A DNA stretch of 5,182 nucleotides. Origin: Hungatella sp. UBA5982 (GTDB taxonomy: Bacteria > Bacillota > Clostridia > Lachnospirales > Lachnospiraceae). A program made the position numbers and the translations under genes. How positions within the stretch are numbered: position 1 is the first letter of the stretch; every line of letters starts with the position of its first letter. Where the stretch lies: NCBI GenBank assembly GCA_002429965.1, contig DJBG01000033.1, positions 46,142-51,323 of the forward strand. Reading direction: 5' to 3'. Below are positions 1-4,305 of the stretch, piece after piece. The notes below the pieces were generated by a model that was not told the origin of the DNA, did no database searches, and saw nothing but the letters and a program-made list of their open reading frames with translations.

Positions 1-280
1 GGATGCGGACATCTCTGACTTACCTATCGCAGTGACAGCACCAGAGTGGATGGAACAGAAGGCCACCATTGATGGCTTGTTTGCCATTGCATATGGAGCC
101 TATACCCATCTTTCTCCCACTCCCTTTATCACCGGCGCACCAAAACTTGTAAAGCTGCTCACAGAAGATGTAGAGGGACTGACCGGAGGCAAAGTGGCTT
201 TAGGAGATGATCCGGTACAGGTAGCCAATGATATTGAGGAACATATCATGAAAAAAAGGCGGAAAATGGGCTTAAATTAG
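1..280 (+). CDS. cooS: Anaerobic carbon monoxide dehydrogenase catalytic subunit (CooS), C-terminal fragment
   Basis: This is the 3' end of a gene that begins before the window; the first complete codon is at base 2 and the stop is TAG at 278-280, leaving about 92 residues. The visible part reads DADISDLPIAVTAPEWMEQK, then a segment with HLSPTPFITGAP, LLTEDVEGLTGG and a DDPVQVANDIEEHI tail. These match the conserved C-terminal end of Ni-Fe CODH catalytic subunits, which interconvert CO and CO2 in the cytoplasm of anaerobes. The C-cluster and B/D-cluster cysteines lie upstream and cannot be checked. An internal GTG at 32 is in frame but is not a start, because homology continues upstream of it. 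A hairpin terminator follows, so this gene ends its transcription unit. The related hybrid-cluster protein is the main alternative and fits this tail less well. Confidence 0.88.
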   Translation, partial: DADISDLPIAVTAPEWMEQKATIDGLFAIAYGAYTHLSPTPFITGAPKLVKLLTEDVEGLTGGKVALGDDPVQVANDIEEHIMKKRRKMGLN

Positions 281-418
281 ATTCCAGGCGGGAAATGAAA
301 TGCCCCCGGAAGATGAAATGACAAGTTTCAAAGACTTTGCAGATAAAGGGCTTCGGGGATTTTACCGAAGCCTTTTTTTATATAAATATCGGACAGACGG
401 AAAGTTAACGCAAACCTT
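281..418. other. Convergent intergenic region
   Basis: This 138-base gap lies between the cooS stop and the stop of the binding-protein-like gene on the other strand. Apart from the hairpin at 345-379 I see no open frame with a ribosome site, no RNA gene and no repeat worth naming. It separates the CODH transcription unit from the rest of the window. Confidence 0.7.
345..379 (+). terminator. Intrinsic terminator after cooS, possibly bidirectional
   Basis: A perfect 8-bp stem, GGCTTCGG (349-356) with CCGAAGCC (365-372), encloses an 8-base loop and is followed by seven T residues (373-379). The stem can extend by a G-T pair and A-T pairs from 345-348 into the T run. This is a textbook rho-independent terminator for cooS. 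Read on the minus strand, the same hairpin is followed only by CTTTATCT, so termination of the convergent operon ending at 419 is plausible but weaker. Confidence 0.9.
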
Positions 419-1288
419 TCAGGTGATTTTAGAGAAGTCAGGATAAACAAAGCGAAATTGATATTCAGCCACCATGTTAACATCTTTTGTCTGCTGAAAA
501 CAGGGCTGTATTTCCCCATATTCAGCAAAGTAATTACAAAAGTCTGCCGTAAACAGTTTTGATAAAATCCATCCGGCAAGATCCGGTGGCAGAGTGTTCT
601 TTACAGCGATGAAAGAAGGAACAGTTAAGGCTCCCTCTTTTGGATACCGGAGTGAAAGAAGTGTTTCATCTGCCCGGAAAGCAAAGATGGAGGGAGTAAT
701 TGCCGCAGGGAGGATCCCTTTTTGGACGCTTTGGAGAGATTGAACCGGCATATCCAGGATCGTGGCATTTTCCATGAAAAGATCGGTAAACTCTTTGCCG
801 TACAGCCAGGTAAGCTGTTTAAAGACACCCCGCCCGGCTGAATTAGCCTTTCCTCCAAAAACCTTGGGATACACTGCCAGTTCTTTAAGGGTTTCAGGCA
901 AAGGCTGACCGGCTAATAACTGTCTGTTAAATACCATGATAAGCGGGATTACTAAAAAAGGAAGAAGACGCTTGTCCTGACAGAGATTGCTGTTACGGAT
1001 CTCTTTTTTTAATGGAAGTAAGTCCTGTATTTCCAGAAGTTCTTCCTTAAACAAACCATAAATTCCCGGATCTTCAAATACCTCTAAATCGGTGGAGACT
1101 ATGATATCCGGTGTGATCCCGGTGTTTTTCACCTCTTCTGACAGTTTTTTCGGATATCCCAGACCAAAATATTCTGTTTTCAGCAGGATATCCTGTTCTT
1201 TCAGAAGCGATGTTACTTTTTCTATATGTTTCTTTTCATACCGGTGCAGGACACAGATATTATTCCAGTACATACTTATTTCACGCAT
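419..1288 (-). CDS. Periplasmic-binding-protein-like (type 2 fold) protein without a signal peptide
   Basis: A 289-residue protein, last gene of the minus-strand unit. Its layout resembles the type 2 solute-binding proteins of iron/thiamine/polyamine ABC importers: an N-terminal lobe with TPDIIVSTDLEVFED (about residues 79-93), a hinge-like PFLVIPLIMVFNRQ segment (about 110-123), a second lobe with VYPKVFGGKANSAGRG, and a late IAVKNTLPPDLAGWILSKLF. Family membership is by general resemblance, so the ligand is unknown. The N terminus (MREISMYWNN) is charged and polar with no hydrophobic stretch and no lipobox cysteine, so the product should stay in the cytoplasm, which is odd for a binding protein. 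The ATG at 1288 is chosen because GAGGG lies 10 bases upstream; the internal ATG at 1273 has no good ribosome site. The start overlaps the ABC ATPase stop by 13 bases, implying translational coupling. No permease gene is present beside it. Confidence 0.7.
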   Translation of the reverse strand: MREISMYWNNICVLHRYEKKHIEKVTSLLKEQDILLKTEYFGLGYPKKLSEEVKNTGITPDIIVSTDLEVFEDPGIYGLFKEELLEIQDLLPLKKEIRNSNLCQDKRLLPFLVIPLIMVFNRQLLAGQPLPETLKELAVYPKVFGGKANSAGRGVFKQLTWLYGKEFTDLFMENATILDMPVQSLQSVQKGILPAAITPSIFAFRADETLLSLRYPKEGALTVPSFIAVKNTLPPDLAGWILSKLFTADFCNYFAEYGEIQPCFQQTKDVNMVAEYQFRFVYPDFSKIT

Positions 1289-2031
1289 AATTCGCCGACC
1301 CTCATCTTTCTTTGCATTTCTACAATATATTGCTGGTATGCATGCAGACGTTCCCAGGTTTCCTGTTCCTTTTCATTGCTTTCGATTACCGATTGTATTC
1401 CGCCGTTTTTCATACAGATCCGGCAGTCACTCATTAATGCTGTGTGTGGGTCGTGTGTGGCGATCAGTACCAGTTTCTGCTTTTTCAGCAGCAGATGTAA
1501 AGACTTTTCTTTATGGATACCGGCATTTTCCACTTCGTCAATCAAAACAATTGGACTTTCACACAGAATGGCTACATCTGCGATCATCAGGGCGCGGCTT
1601 TGGCCGCCGCTTAAAAGATTTAAGCTGTCACTTCCATGCAGATGTTCCGGAGTAATGGTATTGGCCTGGTCAATGACTTCCGGAAGAACCGTTTGCCAGT
1701 CCCGCTGCCGGCAGGTACAGTGCATGCGGATAAATTCCTCTACTGTCACATCCAATACGAAACGCATATTCTGGCTGAGATGGGCAATCAGCTGCCTGGA
1801 GGTGTGAAAGCGGGCTTGTCTTTCCGGTATGTTTCCGTCGATCCATATATGCCGCCCGGAGACCGTGTCGCCGCAGGCCAGTTGTTCTAAATCCTGAATC
1901 AGCCGGCTTTTCCCTGAACCGGTATGGCCTACAACTGCGAACAGTTGTCCGGGCTTCATGGTAAGGGGAGCAGGAGATTCTGGCTGTCCGTTTTTATTGC
2001 GGCCTGGGATAATTGTCAATTCATGAAACAT
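1276..2031 (-). CDS. ABC-type ATPase, no permease partner in the window
   Basis: A 251-residue single ABC nucleotide-binding domain with all expected motifs in order: Walker A GHTGSGKS (residues 35-42), Q-loop glutamine in HLSQN (Q87), signature LSGGQ (140-144), Walker B IVLIDE with catalytic E166, and the H-loop histidine in ATHDP (H193). It should therefore bind and hydrolyse ATP. The chain ends with a charged, probably helical tail (EKEQETWERLHAYQQ) of unknown role. The start at 2031 is supported by AAGGAGGTG six bases upstream; an extension to 2151 would run through the upstream gene and adds no domain sequence. It overlaps the GTPase stop by 11 bases and the binding-protein-like start by 13, so the three are one unit. 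By domain it would energise an importer, but without a membrane subunit here a soluble, non-transport role, or a permease encoded elsewhere, must be considered. Confidence 0.88.
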   Translation of the reverse strand: MFHELTIIPGRNKNGQPESPAPLTMKPGQLFAVVGHTGSGKSRLIQDLEQLACGDTVSGRHIWIDGNIPERQARFHTSRQLIAHLSQNMRFVLDVTVEEFIRMHCTCRQRDWQTVLPEVIDQANTITPEHLHGSDSLNLLSGGQSRALMIADVAILCESPIVLIDEVENAGIHKEKSLHLLLKKQKLVLIATHDPHTALMSDCRICMKNGGIQSVIESNEKEQETWERLHAYQQYIVEMQRKMRVGELCVK

Positions 2032-2731
2032 AGGGCACCTCCTTAAAGTCCATCTTTTCCACAATTCCCTGCTGATACATGGTGCCGATCCGCTTTTCTC
2101 CCACACAGTAAGAGCAGACACCGGCAGGCATGGTGTGACGCAGGGTGTCATTGCTGTTCCATACTGTTTCGGGAAGGCTTTCTAAGTACTGGAAGAGAAG
2201 TCCGCTGCCGTAACCGGATAATCCGTCTACAGGAAAGATATGAGCGGTTGGATTTAAGGAACTTATATTATAGTGGATAATTTCTTTTTCTGCCTGTGAA
2301 ACCATATCGATTTTGGTCATGAGAATGATATCAGCGGTTGTCAGCATCGGCCCCAGTTTTTTGGGGGAACGAAGACTGCTGGTACAATCTGTCACACAGA
2401 TGCTGACCGTGTGGGCGGTGGCAGGTGAACAGCGGTTACAGAGTCCGGCAGTTTCGATAATCAAATATTCGGTTTTCTGCTGTTCATTCCATGCGATCAT
2501 TTCCTCCAGGTTTGAAATCAGAAAATGATCCGGGCATATGTCACCGGATAAGCCCAGTATAAAAGGAACGTTCAAAGCCTGATAGGCAGCAGGATCATCG
2601 GAATGCAGACAGTCAATCTTGCAGACAGAGGAGCACTTGCCGGCAGACTGAATATGCCGGATCAGATTTGTGGCAGCAAGGGTCTTGCCGGTGGCTGCTC
2701 CCCCGCTAATGAGAATTATTTTACTTTTCAT
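2021..2731 (-). CDS. HypB/CobW-like SIMIBI GTPase with paired cysteines, putative metallocofactor maturation protein
   Basis: A 236-residue P-loop protein, first gene of the minus-strand unit. Visible motifs are a P-loop GGAATGKT (residues 10-17), an acidic switch-like KID (38-40), a Walker-B-like LIIETAGL (90-97), a G4-type TKID (139-142, for NKxD) and PVDGLSGYG (167-175), which resembles the late G-domain region of HypB. This order fits the G3E group (HypB, UreG, CobW), nucleotide-dependent helpers of metal-centre assembly in the cytoplasm. Two CxxC pairs stand out: C98/C101 directly after ETAG, where HypB-type proteins carry metal-binding cysteines, and C206/C209 near the C terminus. Further cysteines are C33, C37, C41 and C66. 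Possible clients are the NifH/NifD-like pair or CooS; that is inference. The start at 2731 is chosen because AGGAG lies nine bases upstream; a frame extension to 2812 crosses the promoter region. The nucleotide preference (GTP or ATP) is not proven by sequence. Confidence 0.8.
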   Translation of the reverse strand: MKSKIILISGGAATGKTLAATNLIRHIQSAGKCSSVCKIDCLHSDDPAAYQALNVPFILGLSGDICPDHFLISNLEEMIAWNEQQKTEYLIIETAGLCNRCSPATAHTVSICVTDCTSSLRSPKKLGPMLTTADIILMTKIDMVSQAEKEIIHYNISSLNPTAHIFPVDGLSGYGSGLLFQYLESLPETVWNSNDTLRHTMPAGVCSYCVGEKRIGTMYQQGIVEKMDFKEVPYVS

Positions 2732-2753
2732 TTTTCCTGTCTCCTTGTATAAT
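2725..2753 (+). promoter_or_regulatory. Candidate promoter of the Crp/Fnr gene
   Basis: TTTTCA at 2725-2730, a 17-base spacer, and a perfect TATAAT at 2748-2753 on the plus strand predict a transcription start near 2760 and a leader of about 46 bases. The -35 lies over the start codon of the divergent GTPase gene, so the two promoters are back to back and their start points (about 2760 and 2764) nearly coincide; strong use of one should hinder the other. Confidence 0.5.
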
Positions 2754-2770
2754 AATGATGTTTCCACCGT

Positions 2771-2776
2771 ATTATA
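2771..2776 (-). promoter_or_regulatory. Candidate -10 element of the minus-strand operon
   Basis: On the minus strand bases 2776-2771 read TATAAT, a perfect -10 box, which places transcription start near 2764 and gives a leader of about 33 bases before the GTPase start. The -35 position at normal spacing (2799-2794) reads CACCTC, which does not match TTGACA. A promoter with a good -10 and no -35 is typical of one that needs an activator. Confidence 0.5.
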
Positions 2777-2791
2777 GCAGACATAGGAAGA

Positions 2792-2798
2792 GGGAGGT
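2792..2798 (+). promoter_or_regulatory. Ribosome binding site that fixes the GTG start of the regulator
   Basis: GGGAGGT lies eight bases before the GTG at 2806. The alternative in-frame ATGs at 2755 and 2758 have no comparable site and fall within the promoter region. An out-of-frame ATG at 2804 overlaps the GTG and meets TGA at once. Confidence 0.75.
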
Positions 2799-2812
2799 GT
2801 CTCATGTGACAC
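2797..2812. promoter_or_regulatory. Palindromic candidate operator at the regulator's start codon
   Basis: GTGTCTCATGTGACAC is a 16-bp palindrome with one central mismatch pair: arms GTGTC and GACAC around T-CATG-T. Dyads of about this length are typical of Crp/Fnr-family sites. Its centre (2804.5) falls about 40 bases upstream of the predicted minus-strand start near 2764, close to the -41.5 position of class II activator sites. It also covers the end of the ribosome site and the GTG start of the regulator gene. Binding by the adjacent regulator is inference. Confidence 0.4.
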
Positions 2813-3492
2813 AACGGGAAAAGGACCTGGAATTTTTAAAAACCACAGAATTATTCCGGGGAATGAATGTAGGGGGTATGGAGTATGGAATGTGCAGCTT
2901 AAAAAAAGGCAGCTTGGTCGGCAACCGTTACCTGGGAGAGAAATCCATCGGTATTGTAGTAACCGGCGAGATTACCGTCTCTTCGGTCACTCAGGATGGA
3001 AAAGAATTAACCATGAAACGGATTAATCCGAAAGACTGTTTTGGGATCTGCACGATTTTTACTCATGCTGAGATGCCCAACACACTCCAGTGCATGTGCC
3101 CCACAACCGTACTGTACATAAAGAAAAGTGAACTTTTGAAGGTGTTTAAAAGGGATCCGGAGCTGATGCTTCATATCATGACGATTTTCAATAAAAAGAT
3201 TCTGTTTCTGCAGAAGAAAATCGAAATGCTCAATACCACCTCTGCCAAAGCACGTCTGGCAGATTATTTAGTGAGTCATGCCAACAGAAATGGGGTGATT
3301 TTCCTGCGTACAGGTAAGACCGGATTATGCTCAAGCCTGGGAATCAGCCGTGCGACATTGTATAGGGAACTGGACAACTTCCGGCTTTCTCAGGCAATCG
3401 AGTATACGGAACAGAAGATCGTGATCAGGGATGTATCTCATTTGAGACAGTTTTCCCGGTGTCATCTTGACTCCCAGGCAGCTTCATGTTAG
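2806..3492 (+). CDS. Crp/Fnr-family transcriptional regulator
   Basis: A 228-residue protein of normal Crp/Fnr length, started from GTG. The N-terminal half is a cyclic-nucleotide-binding-like beta barrel: GSLVGNRYLGEKSIGIVVTG (about residues 35-54), then EITVSSVTQDGKELTMKRI and DCFGICTIF. A long dimer helix follows (about 113-144, rich in K, I and L). The C-terminal winged helix has TGLCSSLGISRATLYRELDNF (172-192), where SRATLYREL is the DNA-recognition helix. The effector is unknown. The cAMP-binding signature is not evident, and there is no N-terminal FNR-type cysteine cluster, though C78, C82, C96 and C98 lie close together in the sensor domain and could sense redox, metal or gas. CooA-type CO sensing cannot be claimed, because the haem ligands are not recognisable. 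The gene separates the two operons, and its likely targets are the palindromes at 2797-2812 and 3502-3517. The stop TAG at 3490-3492 lies inside the next gene's predicted -10 box. Confidence 0.88.
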   Translation: MTQREKDLEFLKTTELFRGMNVGGMEYGMCSLKKGSLVGNRYLGEKSIGIVVTGEITVSSVTQDGKELTMKRINPKDCFGICTIFTHAEMPNTLQCMCPTTVLYIKKSELLKVFKRDPELMLHIMTIFNKKILFLQKKIEMLNTTSAKARLADYLVSHANRNGVIFLRTGKTGLCSSLGISRATLYRELDNFRLSQAIEYTEQKIVIRDVSHLRQFSRCHLDSQAASC

Positions 3493-3495
3493 TAT
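3467..3495 (+). promoter_or_regulatory. Candidate promoter of the nifH-like operon
   Basis: TTGACT at 3467-3472, a 17-base spacer and TAGTAT at 3490-3495 form a reasonable sigma-70-type promoter (5 of 6 and 4 of 6 consensus matches). The predicted start is near 3502, giving a leader of about 42 bases. Most of it lies within the end of the regulator gene. There is no terminator between the two genes, so some transcripts could also read through from the regulator. Confidence 0.45.
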
Positions 3496-3501
3496 GCAGA
3501 G

Positions 3502-3517
3502 GTTAGTCAACACTAAC
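3502..3517. promoter_or_regulatory. Perfect palindrome, candidate Fnr-type operator before the nifH-like gene
   Basis: GTTAGTCAACACTAAC has perfect 6-base arms GTTAGT and ACTAAC with a 4-base centre. The inner form TTAGT-N4-ACTAA has the same arm and spacer geometry as the Fnr box (TTGAT-N4-ATCAA), with altered middle bases. It starts at the predicted transcription start and ends 26 bases before the ATG at 3544, a position suited to repression. An extra GTTAGT half-site at 3488-3493 overlaps the -10 box. The binding protein is inferred to be the regulator encoded just upstream. No T run follows, so it is not a terminator. Confidence 0.55.
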
Positions 3518-3543
3518 TAAAAGCGAGCTAAGGAGAGTCACAT

Positions 3544-4305
3544 ATGTTAAAGATTGCAGTATACGGGAAGGGAGGAATTGGCAAGAGCACAACTACCTCA
3601 AACCTGGCAGCAGCATTGTCTGACATGGGATATCGGGTGATGCAGATCGGCTGTGACCCAAAAGCAGATTCCACACAGAATCTGACATTGGGAAAACCGG
3701 TAAAGACAGTTTTGGATGCAATTAAGGAAAAGTCTGATCATGTGGAGCTTTTAGATATCGTATTTCCCGGTTACAACGGGGTGTTATGCGTGGAAGCCGG
3801 AGGCCCGACTCCTGGAATTGGCTGCGCGGGGCGCGGCATTATTACCGCTTTTGAGCGGTTGGAAGCATTAAATGCTTATGAGATATACAAGCCGGATATC
3901 ATACTTTATGATGTTCTTGGTGATGTGGTATGCGGAGGCTTTGCCATGCCCATTCGGGGCGGCTATGCGGAACATGTATTTGTTGTTACTTCGGGTGAGA
4001 AGATGTCCCTTTATGCGGCAGCTAATATTGTCAGTGCTGTGGGACAGTTTTCCAAGCGGGGATATGCCCGGTATTCAGGAATCATTTTAAACTCAAGAAA
4101 TATAGAAAAAGAACAGGAACTGGTATCTGAATTTGCAGAGGAAAGCGGCGGGAAGATCGTGCGGATTCTGCCCCGGGACGGAGTTGTACAGGAGGCAGAG
4201 CATCAGAAGAAAACAGTTGTGGAAGCATTTCCTGACAGTGCTATGGCAGGAGAATACCGTACATTAGCCAAATCGATTCTGGAGGTGTGTGGTCATGAAA
4301 ACTGA
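3544..4305 (+). CDS. NifH-like iron-protein ATPase (nitrogenase-like reductase component)
   Basis: A 253-residue protein, slightly shorter than true NifH (about 270-295). It has the deviant Walker [10 protein letters not shown] (residues 8-16), switch [10 protein letters not shown] (37-44 region), GIGCAGRG with C94, switch II DVLGD (123-127) and [12 protein letters not shown] with C130. C94 and C130 correspond to the two cysteines per subunit that hold the [4Fe-4S] cluster bridging the NifH dimer, and R97 corresponds to the arginine that is ADP-ribosylated in some nitrogenases. The product should be an ATP-driven, one-electron donor to a NifD-like partner in the cytoplasm. AAGGAG eight bases upstream supports the ATG at 3544. 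The next gene starts inside this one (11-base overlap), so the pair is co-translated. Alternatives such as CooC/MinD-type ATPases are excluded by the length of the NifH match and by both cluster cysteines. Which nitrogenase-like subgroup it belongs to, and the substrate, are not known from sequence. Confidence 0.93.
   Translation: MLKIAVYGKGGIGKSTTTSNLAAALSDMGYRVMQIGCDPKADSTQNLTLGKPVKTVLDAIKEKSDHVELLDIVFPGYNGVLCVEAGGPTPGIGCAGRGIITAFERLEALNAYEIYKPDIILYDVLGDVVCGGFAMPIRGGYAEHVFVVTSGEKMSLYAAANIVSAVGQFSKRGYARYSGIILNSRNIEKEQELVSEFAEESGGKIVRILPRDGVVQEAEHQKKTVVEAFPDSAMAGEYRTLAKSILEVCGHEN

Noticed and set aside
1092..1807. Two overlapping plus-strand open frames (1092-1655 and 1226-1807)
   Set aside because: They lie opposite the ABC ATPase and binding-protein-like genes, have low-complexity Ser/Phe/Arg/Cys-rich translations with no recognisable domain, and are shadows of the real minus-strand genes.
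2032..2151. Upstream extension of the ABC ATPase to 2151
   Set aside because: The added 40 residues are antisense-free but out-of-frame reading of the GTPase C-terminal coding region; the ATG at 2031 has a near-perfect ribosome site.
2732..2812. Upstream extension of the GTPase gene to 2812
   Set aside because: The added 27 residues lie across the divergent promoters, precede the normal beta-strand plus P-loop start of the family, and lack a ribosome site better than AGGAG before 2731.
2806..3492. Calling the regulator CooA (CO-sensing haem protein) because of the nearby CODH
   Set aside because: I cannot recognise the haem-ligand residues or the N-terminal proline arrangement of CooA, so the neighbourhood alone is not enough.
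3502..3517. The dyad as a terminator of the regulator gene
   Set aside because: The stem is only six A/T-rich base pairs and is followed by TAAAAGCG with no T run.
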